64,000 nucleotides of DNA from Shewanella putrefaciens (lineage in GTDB: Bacteria; Pseudomonadota; Gammaproteobacteria; Enterobacterales; Shewanellaceae), in the NCBI RefSeq assembly GCF_016406305.1, contig NZ_CP066369.1, positions 2,870,501 to 2,934,500 on the forward strand, read 5' to 3'. The first letter of the stretch is position 1, and every line of letters begins with the position of its first letter. A program made the translations under genes and the position numbers. A model generated the notes under the pieces. The model was not told the origin of the DNA and ran no database searches. It saw only the letters and a program-made list of their open reading frames with translations. Of this stretch, positions 27,009 through 36,469 are shown piece by piece.

Positions 27009-30000
27009 ATGAAACATGATCCTGTACCACAGAACACACTTGGGATTTCGGGCCGAATTGCCGCGGCCTTCCAAAACAGTGCTATCACCCCGCTGCTCGC
27101 CCTACTCGGGTTGCTACTGGGGCTATTTGCCATTCTTGTGACGCCAAAGGAAGAAGAACCGCAGATTGACGTCACCTTCGCCGACGTGTTTATTCCATTT
27201 CCCGGCGCGAGCCCCGCGGAGGTGGAAAATTTAGTGACTCTACCTGCGGAGCAAGTGATCTCCGAAATCAAAGGGATAGATACACTCTATTCGTTTTCCC
27301 AACCCGATGGCGCGCTGATTATCGTCATCTTCGAGGTGGGTGTCGCTCGAAATGATGCCATTGTCAGCTTGTATAATCAGATTTATTCCAATATGGATAA
27401 ACTGCCCCTAGGCGCGGGGGTTGGCGAACCCTTGATTAAGCCGCGCGGCATAGATGATGTCCCGATTGTCAGCTTAACCTTATGGTCAAAGGACCAGAAG
27501 GTTTCGGCCGAGCAGCTTACCCACGTTGCACTGGGTTTAGAGACCGAACTGAAACGTATTCCCGGCTCGCGCGAGATCTACACCCTTGGCCAACATGAGA
27601 TGGTGGCGAATGTGCGGATCGATCCCGCCAAAATGAACAGCTTCAATCTCACCTATGACAAGCTAAGACAAAGCCTTAACGACAATAACCACATTTCAAT
27701 GCCCGCATCTCTGGTGCAGGGTAATCAGGAAATTAAAGTCCAAGCCGGGCAATTTCTGCAGTCTATCGATGATATCAAGCAACTGGTTGTCAGTATTTCA
27801 CAGGATAAAAGCGGTAACACGATTCCGGTTTATTTAGCGGATATTGCCGATATCAGTTTAAAGAGTGATATTCCGAAGAAGAGCGTCTGGCACGCCGATA
27901 AAACCGATATTTACCCCGCTGTCACTATCGCTATCGGTAAACAGCCGGGGCAAAACGCCGTCGATATTGCCGATGCCGTGCGCGAGCGTATGGCACAGGT
28001 CGACAATGTGCTCATTCCTGACAATGTGGAAGTCACTGTATCGCGCAATTACGGCGAAACTGCGGCAGATAAATCCAATACATTGATGTTAAAGTTAATT
28101 TTTGCCACGACTGCCGTAGTAGTGCTGGTCTTCTTCACCATGGGAGCCCGCGAATCCTTAGTCGTTGGCGTGGCGATTATCATCACGCTGGCCATCACCC
28201 TCTTTGCCTCTTGGGCCTGGGGATTCACCTTAAACCGCGTGTCACTTTTCGCTCTGATTTTCTCCATCGGTATCTTGGTCGACGATGCCATAGTCGTGGT
28301 AGAAAACATCCACAGACACATGGCCCTTGGCAAAGAATCCTTCAGCGAGCTTATCCCCGTGGCCGTCGATGAAGTGGGTGGCCCCACCATTTTAGCCACC
28401 TTTACCGTTATCGCGGCTTTACTACCTATGGCTTTCGTATCCGGCTTAATGGGCCCCTATATGAGCCCAATTCCCATTAATGCCAGTATGGGTATGCTCA
28501 TTTCCCTCGCCGTCGCCTTTATCGTTACGCCATGGCTGAGTCGCAAACTGTTGAAACATGAGTCCCATAATGACACTCATACGGTGCAAACCGATGAGGC
28601 AGAAAGCAAGATGGTGCGCCTCTTTAACCATTTAATCGGCCCCTTCCTACTGGGTAAGAATGCCCGTAAGGCCAGAGTCGGTTTGGCCGCAGGGGTATTT
28701 GTGTTAATAGGTATCGCCGTTGCCCTGCCCGTAGGCCAGCTTGTGGTGCTTAAAATGCTGCCCTTCGATAACAAGTCGGAATTCCAAGTGATGGTGGATA
28801 TGCCTGAGGGTACCCCCGTCGAACAGACACAAAGAGTGCTACAGGATTTAAGCCGTTATCTGGCGACAGTGCCCGAGGTCGAGCATCTGCAACTCTATGC
28901 GGGCACCAATGCGCCGATGAACTTTAACGGCTTAGTGCGCCATTACTTCCTGCGTAACAGTCAGGAACTGGGTGATATTCAGGTCAATCTAGTGGATAAA
29001 AAGCATAGGAACCGTGATAGCCACAGCATTGCCCTGTCGGTTAGGGAAGATCTACAACATATTGGCGCCCAATATCGAGCCAATATTAAAGTGGTTGAAG
29101 TGCCCCCAGGCCCACCCGTTTGGTCCCCCATAGTCGCCGAAGTCTATGGTCCAAGCCCGGCTATCCGTGAGCAAGCGGCCTATGAAATGCAAGCGCTATT
29201 TCACGAGACCAAAGATGTGGTCGATATCGATATCTTCTTGCCCGCAGCACAACAAAAATGGCAAGTGATGATAGATCGCAGTAAAGCCAGCCTGATGGCC
29301 GTACCCTACAGCAATATTGTCGATTTGATCGCGACCTCGGTTGGTGGCAAAGATGTGAGCTATTTACATCAAGTCCAACAGAAGCAACCCGTACCCATTC
29401 GCTTACAACTTAAGGAAGGTGCTAAGGTCGATTTAGAACAAGTACTAAACCTAAAACTGCAAAGCCAAACCGGGCAATCTGTGCCAGTCTCTGAGCTAGT
29501 GACTATTAAGCGCGGCAAGATAGATGCCCCTATTATCCATAAAAATATGATCCCTATGGTCATGGTCGTCGCCGACATGTCAGGGCCTCTGGATAGCCCA
29601 CTCTACGGCATGTTCGATATGGCGGGAAAAATCGATGGCGCCGATGGTTTAGGATTTGATCAGCATTATATCCATCAACCCACAGGGCTAGACTCAGTCG
29701 CCGTGCTCTGGGATGGCGAATGGAAGATCACCTACGAAACCTTTAGGGATATGGGTATCGCCTATGCCGTTGGCATGATTGCGATTTATTTATTGGTCGT
29801 AGCACAGTTTAGATCCTATCTGGTGCCGCTTATTATCATGGCCCCCATTCCACTGACTGTGATTGGTGTCATGCCAGGGCATGCCCTACTCGGAGCCCAG
29901 TTCACTGCGACGTCTATGATAGGCATGATAGCGTTAGCGGGGATCATTGTGCGTAACTCAATATTATTAGTGGACTTTATCAATCAAGAAACCGCATCCG

Positions 30001-30242
30001 GCGTGCCCTTTGAACGGGCGGTAATCCACTCGGGTGCCGTGCGGGCAAAACCCATTATGCTCACCGCTTTAGCGGCCATGATAGGTGCCCTGTTTATTCT
30101 CGATGATCCGATTTTCAATGGGCTTGCGATCAGCCTAATTTTCGGGATTTTTATCTCGACGCTGCTGACCTTAGTCGTGATCCCAGTGCTGTATTACGCG
30201 GCCATGAAAAACCGCATAAGCTTAACTCAACCGTCCAATTAA
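27009..30242 (+). CDS. RND family efflux permease (AcrB-like)
   Basis: A 1077-residue proton-driven pump with 12 membrane helices and two large periplasmic loops. The first helix region PLLALLGLLLGLFAILVTPKEEEPQI and FPGASPAEVENLVTLPAE are those of the family. The proton-relay aspartates are in GILVDDAIVVVENI (near 424-425), and ARSILLVDF-type sequence occurs late (IIVRNSILLVDFINQ). The porter domain and substrate range cannot be set from the sequence; it looks nearer to the small-cation or broad-range single-adaptor pumps than to AcrB itself. It is followed by the DUF2892 and rhodanese genes, unusual partners for a pump. Confidence 0.92.
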   Translation: MKHDPVPQNTLGISGRIAAAFQNSAITPLLALLGLLLGLFAILVTPKEEEPQIDVTFADVFIPFPGASPAEVENLVTLPAEQVISEIKGIDTLYSFSQPDGALIIVIFEVGVARNDAIVSLYNQIYSNMDKLPLGAGVGEPLIKPRGIDDVPIVSLTLWSKDQKVSAEQLTHVALGLETELKRIPGSREIYTLGQHEMVANVRIDPAKMNSFNLTYDKLRQSLNDNNHISMPASLVQGNQEIKVQAGQFLQSIDDIKQLVVSISQDKSGNTIPVYLADIADISLKSDIPKKSVWHADKTDIYPAVTIAIGKQPGQNAVDIADAVRERMAQVDNVLIPDNVEVTVSRNYGETAADKSNTLMLKLIFATTAVVVLVFFTMGARESLVVGVAIIITLAITLFASWAWGFTLNRVSLFALIFSIGILVDDAIVVVENIHRHMALGKESFSELIPVAVDEVGGPTILATFTVIAALLPMAFVSGLMGPYMSPIPINASMGMLISLAVAFIVTPWLSRKLLKHESHNDTHTVQTDEAESKMVRLFNHLIGPFLLGKNARKARVGLAAGVFVLIGIAVALPVGQLVVLKMLPFDNKSEFQVMVDMPEGTPVEQTQRVLQDLSRYLATVPEVEHLQLYAGTNAPMNFNGLVRHYFLRNSQELGDIQVNLVDKKHRNRDSHSIALSVREDLQHIGAQYRANIKVVEVPPGPPVWSPIVAEVYGPSPAIREQAAYEMQALFHETKDVVDIDIFLPAAQQKWQVMIDRSKASLMAVPYSNIVDLIATSVGGKDVSYLHQVQQKQPVPIRLQLKEGAKVDLEQVLNLKLQSQTGQSVPVSELVTIKRGKIDAPIIHKNMIPMVMVVADMSGPLDSPLYGMFDMAGKIDGADGLGFDQHYIHQPTGLDSVAVLWDGEWKITYETFRDMGIAYAVGMIAIYLLVVAQFRSYLVPLIIMAPIPLTVIGVMPGHALLGAQFTATSMIGMIALAGIIVRNSILLVDFINQETASGVPFERAVIHSGAVRAKPIMLTALAAMIGALFILDDPIFNGLAISLIFGIFISTLLTLVVIPVLYYAAMKNRISLTQPSN

Positions 30243-30284
30243 TCACTACATTGGCAGCCATAGCGCTGCCTCAAGGAGCAAGGT

Positions 30285-30497
30285 ATGTCTTTAGAACGCA
30301 GTATTATGGCTTTTGCAGGATTTATGGTGTTACTGTCTTTGGTGTTAACCGCCTTAGTACATCATAACTTTGTCTGGTTAACGGCCTTTGTTGGCGCTAA
30401 CCTATTCCAGAGCGCATTCACTGGCTTCTGTCCCGCCGCCATGGTTTTACGTAAATTGGGAATAAAATCAGAAGCTGAGATTGCAAAACAAAGTTAA
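30285..30497 (+). CDS. DUF2892 (YgaP-type) inner-membrane protein
   Basis: A 70-residue protein with two membrane helices (about 5-25 and 28-47) and the DUF2892 tail, including GFCPAAMVLRKLG, as in the C-terminal membrane part of E. coli YgaP. A good AAGGAG precedes the ATG. It lies 42 bases after the pump gene and 19 bases before the start I prefer for the rhodanese, so all four genes are likely cotranscribed. The conserved Cys in GFCPA may be functional. Confidence 0.85.
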   Translation: MSLERSIMAFAGFMVLLSLVLTALVHHNFVWLTAFVGANLFQSAFTGFCPAAMVLRKLGIKSEAEIAKQS

Positions 30498-30516
30498 TCC
30501 TTCAAGGAGAGATAAA

Positions 30517-30918
30517 GTGATCCACAATGTACTGTCACGCGGTCAAAGAGTGCTGCACCTTGCCCTGTTTTGCCTGCTATCACTGGTACTCGTGCCAACG
30601 ATGGCAAATGCCGCCGAGCAAGATGCTGCAATCGCCTGGGATAAAATTGCCGCCGGTGCTATGGTCGTCGATGTCAGAACGCCCGAAGAATTCGCCGAAG
30701 GTCATTTAACCAATGCGGTGAATATTCCCTTCGAGCAAGTCGCAGAGGAATTTGCCAAGCGTGGTATAGCCAAAGATGCGCCAGTCGTCTTATATTGCCG
30801 CAGTGGTCGCCGAAGCGGTATAGCAATAGAGGCCCTCGTCGCCGCTGGGTACACTCAAACCCACAATGCTGGCGGCTATCAAAGCTTAATCGAGGCGCAA
30901 AAAACGCCCGCTAAGTAA
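30517..30918 (+). CDS. Exported rhodanese-domain protein
   Basis: A single-domain rhodanese (sulfur transferase), 133 residues from GTG 30517, which has AAGGAGA five bases upstream; a TTG at 30481 overlaps the preceding gene. The signal peptide (about 1-32, ending PTMANA) predicts periplasmic location. Rhodanese marks are VVDVRTPEEFAEGHL and the active-site loop CRSGRR with catalytic C94. With the DUF2892 protein just upstream it recreates the two halves of YgaP on separate chains, but with the rhodanese placed outside the cytoplasm. Confidence 0.9.
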   Translation: MIHNVLSRGQRVLHLALFCLLSLVLVPTMANAAEQDAAIAWDKIAAGAMVVDVRTPEEFAEGHLTNAVNIPFEQVAEEFAKRGIAKDAPVVLYCRSGRRSGIAIEALVAAGYTQTHNAGGYQSLIEAQKTPAK

Positions 30919-31657
30919 GAAGGTCACCGAATGAATTCTGGTTTGGAGTGGGATGTGGGGCATAAAGAATCGCTATAAATCGCTTCGCACTTTCACTCCG
31001 CCAGAATAATTCAAGCTTTACCCGCAAAAAGCGCCCTATGGCGCTTTTTTATTGCCTAAATGAAGCAAAACGCCAGATAACACTCTGCATCCTCCTTATC
31101 AGTCACGCCTCACCTTATTCACTGCCTTAAATACCCACTTCAAGGAACATCTCAGCAATTTGTGTCAGTGGCTTATCGTCAGCGGCTAAAGATCGTCAAC
31201 GAATTGGCAACTGCCACCCCATTGACAGCGCCTTGCAACATTTTCGCATAATCAATCACTTGAGAAAAATTCATTACAATACTTAAGATTAAATATTATA
31301 AATTAATATTTTTAATTCCAAAAAAATATATACATAAATTTCAAAAAGATAAACAAAACAACTTCAGCCTTTGGTATTAGAAATTTGGATAAATTCGCTT
31401 TAATTTATTCATCTTTTCCACATAAAAAAACAGCATTTAAGCATCAAATTCGTTACAGTTTGTTACAAATTGAATTTTTATTCTATTTTACCGCTTAAAA
31501 ATCACCAAAATTTACCAACCACTATACCGTTAACAATTAATTTACAACACCCACATCCGAAGATAAATTCACTAACCGAGTAACGTCTAAGTCGTAGTTA
31601 TTCTTTAAAAACACAAAATAATAATGATTAACACTAAATTGACCATGGAAGAAATAC
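30919..31657 (+). other. long intergenic region upstream of the subtilase
   Basis: No gene is supported in 739 bases. A terminator lies at 31026-31050. From about 31260 to 31620 the sequence is very A+T rich, with many A and T runs, and may be a binding region for nucleoid proteins or hold several promoters for the secreted protease. I see no clear paired -35/-10 boxes. Confidence 0.5.
31026..31050 (+). terminator. terminator after the efflux-rhodanese operon
   Basis: 10-bp stem AAAAAGCGCC/GGCGCTTTTT around CTAT, followed by T and ATT. Confidence 0.88.
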
Positions 31658-34102
31658 ATGACAATCAACAGAACCGCAAAAATAGCGTTAAGCCTTTCAA
31701 GCTTAGCTATTGCAATCTCAGCCGGAGTACAAGCAGCGCCCCAAGCGCCCGGTTTTGCTGCAGCGATGCAGGCACAGACCTCTCCCCTGCCAAAACGCTA
31801 CATAGTTAAATTTAAAAACGCCGGTGCGGCAGTAATGTCTACTGACAATCTGCAAGCAACCGATGACACACAAGCAAATGCACTCTCTACCTCGATGAAT
31901 TATCAACCACAGGCGGCAGAAGTCAGTGCGCAGCATAGTGTGCTCAATAAAGTTCAAGCAAAAGAAATGAAGCGTATTGGCCGCAGTAACAGCTACTCGG
32001 TCAAACTCGATGCCAAGGGCATTAAAGCGTTAAAGTCCCGTGCCGATGTGGAATACGTTGAAGAAGACATGCCACGCCGCTTACTCAGTGAGAGCACGCC
32101 TTGGGGTCAAACCTTTGTCGGTGCGACTCAGCTAAGCGATAGCCAAGCGGGTAACCGTACTATCTGTATTATCGATTCAGGCTACGACCGTGGCCACAGC
32201 GAGTTGAGTGGCAACAATGTCACAGGCACCAATAACTCAGGCACAGGTAACTGGTTTGAGCCTGGCAATAACAACGCCCACGGAACCCACGTTGCGGGCA
32301 CGATTGCGGCGATTGCCAATGATGATGGCGTGATCGGCGTCATGCCAAATCAAAATGCCAATATTCATGTGGTGAAAGTATTTAACGAAGCGGGCTGGGG
32401 TTATTCTTCATCCTTAGTCGCCGCGGTAGACACTTGCGTTGCCAACGGCGCCAATGTTGTCACTATGAGTTTAGGCGGTTCGGGTTCAAGCACCACAGAG
32501 CGCAACGCTCTGGCTGCCCACTATAATAATGGCGTGCTCTTGATTGCCGCTGCGGGTAACGCAGGTGACAGCACTCACAGCTATCCAGCATCCTACGATG
32601 GCGTGATGTCTGTCGCCTCTGTGGATAACCATAAAGACCACTCAGCGTTCTCCCAATACACCAACCAAGTGGAAATATCTGGCCCAGGTGAAGCCATCCT
32701 ATCCACAGTGACCCGTGGCGAAGGCCGTTTAGCCGATATCACTATCGGTGGTCAGTCTTACTTTGATTCAGGTGTCGTGCCGCATAATCGCCTCATTTCA
32801 TCGGGCGGCAACTATGTGCCCGCACCATTCAACGGTACGACCACAGCTACACTGGCGGAATGTACAGTTAGTGGCACTAGCTTCAATTGCGGCAGCATGA
32901 CCAACAAAGTCTGTTTAGTCGAACGTGTGGGTAATCAAGGCACTAGCTACCCTGAAATTAACGCTGTGAAGGCCTGTAAAAATGCGGGCGCCAGTGCGGT
33001 GATTGTTTACAGTAACCTGGCATTACCGGGCCTACAAAACCCCTTCCTTGTCGATGCCAACAACGAAGCCAATTTAGTGTCGGTATCTGTGGATCGCGCA
33101 ACCGGTTTAGCACTGCGTAATCAAATTGGTGCCAGTGTCACTGTGAGTAATCAAGGCAATAAAGATTACGAGTACTACAACGGCACTTCAATGGCGACGC
33201 CACACGTGTCTGGTGTTGCCACCTTAGTGTGGAGCTATCACCCAGAGTGTAGTGCGGCGCAAGTCCGTAACGCATTGAAAATGACTGCAGAAGATCTCGG
33301 TACTGCGGGTCGTGACAATTACTATGGTTACGGTTTAGTCAATGCCGTTGCCGCGAAAACCTTCTTAGATGCCTCTTGTGATGGTCCAACCGATCCTGTC
33401 GACCCAACACCTACCGACGGTGTGCTGGTTAACGGTGTCGCTAAAACGGGCTTAACTGGCGCAGCGAGTGAAGAACTGCACTTCTCCTTTGACGTACCAC
33501 AGGGTGCGACAAACTTAGGTTTTGTGATGAACGGCGGCACAGGTGATGCAGACCTGTATGTGCAATATGGCGCAGCGCCAACAACCTCGAACTACGATTG
33601 CCGTCCATATAAAAGTGGCAATAGCGAGTCTTGCCCTATCACCAACTTACAATCAGGCACTTACTACGCCATGGTGAAAGGTTATTCGGCCTTTAGTGGC
33701 GTGTCATTAACGGCAAGTTACACCCCATCAACTGGCGGTGGCACACCGCCAACGACACCAACCGACTATATCAACGCTGACAACTACAATATCCCTGACA
33801 ACAAAACAACAGGGATCACTAGCCCAATTACCGTCACTCGCACTGGTAATTCTGGCACTGTGACTGCGGTAGTGAACATAGTTCACCCTTACATAGGTGA
33901 CTTAAAAGTGCAGTTAGTCAGTCCAACGGGTCAAATCGCCACTCTGCACAGCAATAGTGGTGGTAGTGCTGACAATATCAACAAGAGCTATACCGTTGAT
34001 ATGACGGGTGTTGAGTCAAGCGGTGTATGGATGTTAAAAGCCGTAGACAGTGGTCGTAGTGACATAGGCTATATCGATAGCTGGGAACTGAAATTCCAAT
34101 AA
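31658..34102 (+). CDS. Secreted subtilisin-like serine protease (S8) with PA, PPC and P domains
   Basis: An 814-residue preproprotease. A signal peptide (about 1-26) is followed by an I9 propeptide (about 48-135, RYIVKFKNAGAAV at its start). The catalytic triad is D173 (IIDSGYD), H208 (AHGTHVAGT) and S511 (GTSMATPHVSG), with the oxyanion Asn in AAAGNAGD. A protease-associated domain is inserted between His and Ser (about 350-480). After the catalytic domain come a bacterial prepeptidase C-terminal (PPC) domain (about 600-690) and a proprotein convertase P domain (about 715-814), linked by Gly/Thr/Pro stretches. Both C-terminal domains are usual on secreted proteases of marine gammaproteobacteria and are often removed on maturation. 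It is probably extracellular, exported by Sec and type II secretion. Confidence 0.95.
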   Translation: MTINRTAKIALSLSSLAIAISAGVQAAPQAPGFAAAMQAQTSPLPKRYIVKFKNAGAAVMSTDNLQATDDTQANALSTSMNYQPQAAEVSAQHSVLNKVQAKEMKRIGRSNSYSVKLDAKGIKALKSRADVEYVEEDMPRRLLSESTPWGQTFVGATQLSDSQAGNRTICIIDSGYDRGHSELSGNNVTGTNNSGTGNWFEPGNNNAHGTHVAGTIAAIANDDGVIGVMPNQNANIHVVKVFNEAGWGYSSSLVAAVDTCVANGANVVTMSLGGSGSSTTERNALAAHYNNGVLLIAAAGNAGDSTHSYPASYDGVMSVASVDNHKDHSAFSQYTNQVEISGPGEAILSTVTRGEGRLADITIGGQSYFDSGVVPHNRLISSGGNYVPAPFNGTTTATLAECTVSGTSFNCGSMTNKVCLVERVGNQGTSYPEINAVKACKNAGASAVIVYSNLALPGLQNPFLVDANNEANLVSVSVDRATGLALRNQIGASVTVSNQGNKDYEYYNGTSMATPHVSGVATLVWSYHPECSAAQVRNALKMTAEDLGTAGRDNYYGYGLVNAVAAKTFLDASCDGPTDPVDPTPTDGVLVNGVAKTGLTGAASEELHFSFDVPQGATNLGFVMNGGTGDADLYVQYGAAPTTSNYDCRPYKSGNSESCPITNLQSGTYYAMVKGYSAFSGVSLTASYTPSTGGGTPPTTPTDYINADNYNIPDNKTTGITSPITVTRTGNSGTVTAVVNIVHPYIGDLKVQLVSPTGQIATLHSNSGGSADNINKSYTVDMTGVESSGVWMLKAVDSGRSDIGYIDSWELKFQ

Positions 34103-34120
34103 TCTTTCACTGAAAAGATC

Positions 34121-34148
34121 AGAGCCTGCAATTGCAGGCTCTTTTTAT
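34121..34148. terminator. terminator after the subtilase
   Basis: Palindrome AGAGCCTGCAATTGCAGGCTCT followed by a T run; it sits between convergent genes and may serve both. Confidence 0.85.
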
Positions 34149-34156
34149 AGGATGTG

Positions 34157-34702
34157 TTATTGAATATCTTTGAGAATTTCGGGTTCAACCAACACGCTGT
34201 TGTTATTATCCGAAAGCCAGATTTGCCCTTCACTGATAGACACCTGCAGCGCCATAGTGCGGCTAACCAGTGCCTCCATTGCGGACACAGACTCTTCGGC
34301 AATATTCCACACCTTAAGATTTTGATAGCGCTCTAATGCTTGCTGATTCTGCTTCCACCAAATGGGCACACTACGGCCGCCATAGGCGAAGAGTTGTACT
34401 GCTTTAGCGCGGCCACTGGCCTTTCTAAGCCATTTTTCATCTGCTTGACCAAACTCAACCCAAAGATCAATTTCACCGGATAAGGCCTTGTCCCAAAGTT
34501 CGGGCTCATCATCGACGCACAGACCTTTACTGAACGCTAAGGTGGCGCTGGCATTGATAATAAAAGCGAGTAAACGCACCATCATGCGGCCATCGGTTTC
34601 AGATGGATGCTGGGCCAGTGTCAATTGGTGATCTTGGTAATAACCACGGTCCATATCGGCGATCTGAAGGTTGACCTTAAATACGGTCGCTTTGAGGGCC
34701 AT
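34157..34702 (-). CDS. yaeQ: YaeQ family protein
   Basis: The 181-residue product has the features of YaeQ, a compact protein with a PD-(D/E)XK-nuclease-like fold and no agreed function: MALKATVFKVNLQIADMDRGYY at the start, ARHPSETD-like LAQHPSETDGRMMVRLLAF, DEPELWDKALSGEIDLWVEFG, and a GRAKAVQLFAYGG strand. Length matches the family (about 180). The Asp-Glu-Lys arrangement of a nuclease-like core is present but activity is not shown for the family. It ends near the terminator shared with the protease. Confidence 0.92.
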   Translation of the reverse strand: MALKATVFKVNLQIADMDRGYYQDHQLTLAQHPSETDGRMMVRLLAFIINASATLAFSKGLCVDDEPELWDKALSGEIDLWVEFGQADEKWLRKASGRAKAVQLFAYGGRSVPIWWKQNQQALERYQNLKVWNIAEESVSAMEALVSRTMALQVSISEGQIWLSDNNNSVLVEPEILKDIQ

Positions 34703-34806
34703 AGTAAATCCTGAATGCTGAGGTATGCCTGAAATAAGGCTGCGAGTCTACCCCAGACTCGCCCTCAGCTCAAACGAACAATAGGCTATGCCCAATGAAA
34801 TAGAAT

Positions 34807-35718
34807 TTAAATCGCGCCGGGGCGTAAATGTTTGGCCATTGGAAAATGGGCTTTTAACTGATTAATTTTGGGCGTATCGGCTACCAGTAACAAACGCATC
34901 CCCTGCTCATACGCCTTGCTCACTTCGCTAAGGGCGGGCAATTCAGCGCGATTGGCATCCCGGCGCACCATCTCAGTGAGTTCTGTACTCAATTTATTCT
35001 GACTATAAATGCAATCGAGACGTTGCAATAAGGGCATAGCCGCAAGTGGCAATAAATCCACTTGGGTCGACTCGTCGAGCAACAGGATCTCACCGCGACT
35101 CACTAGGCTATCAAAGGCATTCTGGTAATGCTCTAAGGTACGGTTATCGAAACGGTCGCCATTGGTATCGAAAAAACGCTCCCAAAATAAGCGACGCTTA
35201 GAGGTAGAATCGAGTTTATCTTGCACTTCAACGCGTCTATCGGCGACAAAATCAAACAAAGGTTTAAGGGATTGCGGCAGGCTGGCCTCTAAACGAGAGC
35301 GAATAGTGCGGGCAAATACTGGCGCGGCACCCGCGGTACTGATCGCCACCACTAAGCGGCCACGATCGACAATAGAGGGAGTGATAAAGCGGCAAAAGGC
35401 AGGATTATCAACCGCATTCACCCAAATTCCCCGCGCAGTGGCTAGGGTCGCCAACTCGGCATTGAGGTCATCGTTTGCGGTGGCAAGATACACTAGATCG
35501 TAATTTTGAATATCGGCGTGGACCACTTCCCGCACGGATAACAAAATGCGGCCCGCATCGGCATAATGCCGTACTTCGGCATTCACTTGCGGCGCGATCA
35601 CATGGATATTCGCCTCGGTTCGCGTCAATAGTGCGAGCTTACGGCTGGCGACGTCTCCCGCCCCAACGAGCAACACATTGAGATTAACGGTATCGATAAA
35701 CAAGGGGAAATATTGCAT
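34807..35718 (-). CDS. Siroheme synthase N-domain protein (precorrin-2 dehydrogenase/ferrochelatase)
   Basis: A 303-residue protein matching the N-terminal (CysG-B, Met8p-like) part of siroheme synthase without the methyltransferase domain. The NAD-binding motif LLVGAGDVASRKLALL is at about 15-30, followed by the family segment NAVDNPAFCRFITPSIVDRG, where the Asp is the catalytic residue in Met8p/CysG, and STAGAAPVFARTIRSRLE. It should oxidise precorrin-2 and insert iron to make siroheme for sulfite and nitrite reductases. The C-terminal 80 residues (from about 215) are not part of the core domain and I do not recognise them. A stand-alone uroporphyrinogen methyltransferase would be needed elsewhere. 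Confidence 0.88.
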   Translation of the reverse strand: MQYFPLFIDTVNLNVLLVGAGDVASRKLALLTRTEANIHVIAPQVNAEVRHYADAGRILLSVREVVHADIQNYDLVYLATANDDLNAELATLATARGIWVNAVDNPAFCRFITPSIVDRGRLVVAISTAGAAPVFARTIRSRLEASLPQSLKPLFDFVADRRVEVQDKLDSTSKRRLFWERFFDTNGDRFDNRTLEHYQNAFDSLVSRGEILLLDESTQVDLLPLAAMPLLQRLDCIYSQNKLSTELTEMVRRDANRAELPALSEVSKAYEQGMRLLLVADTPKINQLKAHFPMAKHLRPGAI

Positions 35719-35914
35719 TAATGGGATCCTAAATCCGTCATGATCTTAATCTTAAACAACCGAGGCATACTTTAATCGGGATACCGACTCTCCTCTATGT
35801 TCAAGTTAATCATACCGCGATTCATATGCTTAGCCCCAGACAAATGATCTGCAAGCCGCTCTTCCCGCATATAGATAACCACCACAGGTTCATCGACTCG
35901 ATAAATAACTGGGT

Positions 35915-36232
35915 TTAATTATGGCTCTCGCTGCGCTCTGAGCTGCATTGCCAGCATAACTCAAAATTGCCTTCGTTAAGCTCATGGCATTGCACACATT
36001 GCCACTGGGGGCTGACCACATCTAAGGCACTTAGCTGCGCCTGTGCTTTGGCCAATTGTGACTCACCGACCCATAGTTCCACATTGTGCAGATCAGCGGG
36101 TAATTCCCCCACACCACCTAATAATGCCTCACCACGTAACTCGACATGAATACCACAGGCCTCTAACAATCCTTTCCATGTGTGGGCCTGCAATAAATTA
36201 CCACCAGCGACTAAATTCTTACGTTCTTCCAT
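35915..36232 (-). CDS. DUF2007 domain protein with C-terminal zinc ribbon
   Basis: A 105-residue protein. The N-terminal part (about 5-70) matches DUF2007 (putative prokaryotic signal-transducing protein): LLQAHTWKGLLEACGIHVELRGEALLGGVGELP. A C-terminal ribbon of the form CxxC (WQCVQCHE) and CxxC (ELCWQCSSE) suggests one zinc. No enzyme activity is known for this family. It stands alone on the minus strand. The ATG at 36232 is preceded by a modest AGGAT. Confidence 0.82.
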   Translation of the reverse strand: MEERKNLVAGGNLLQAHTWKGLLEACGIHVELRGEALLGGVGELPADLHNVELWVGESQLAKAQAQLSALDVVSPQWQCVQCHELNEGNFELCWQCSSERSESHN

Positions 36233-36426
36233 GCGACATCCTACGGCTACAACTCTCTAGAATATGGGGTTGCCGACATCCTACTGCTAAACACTTGAGT
36301 CTGTCGAGCGCTGTTTTTTTTACACCAGTTGTTAATCTAATTAACATTTACCTTTTACAGCATTAGTGACTATAACTTTGTGAGTTTGCTAGCAGAATGT
36401 TAGATACAGCTCAAAATCAAGGCAAA

Positions 36427-36453
36427 AAAAAGCCACCCTGTCGGTGGCTTTTT
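36427..36453 (-). terminator. terminator of the secDF operon
   Basis: 11-bp stem AAAAAGCCACC/GGTGGCTTTTT around CTGTC; T run on the minus strand. It lies 17 bases beyond the secF stop. Confidence 0.9.
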
Positions 36454-36469
36454 AACGCTAATGTAACCG

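Noticed and set aside
31624-31809. 61-codon frame starting just before the subtilase
   Set aside because: Overlaps the subtilase signal peptide in another frame; the subtilase start has the better context.
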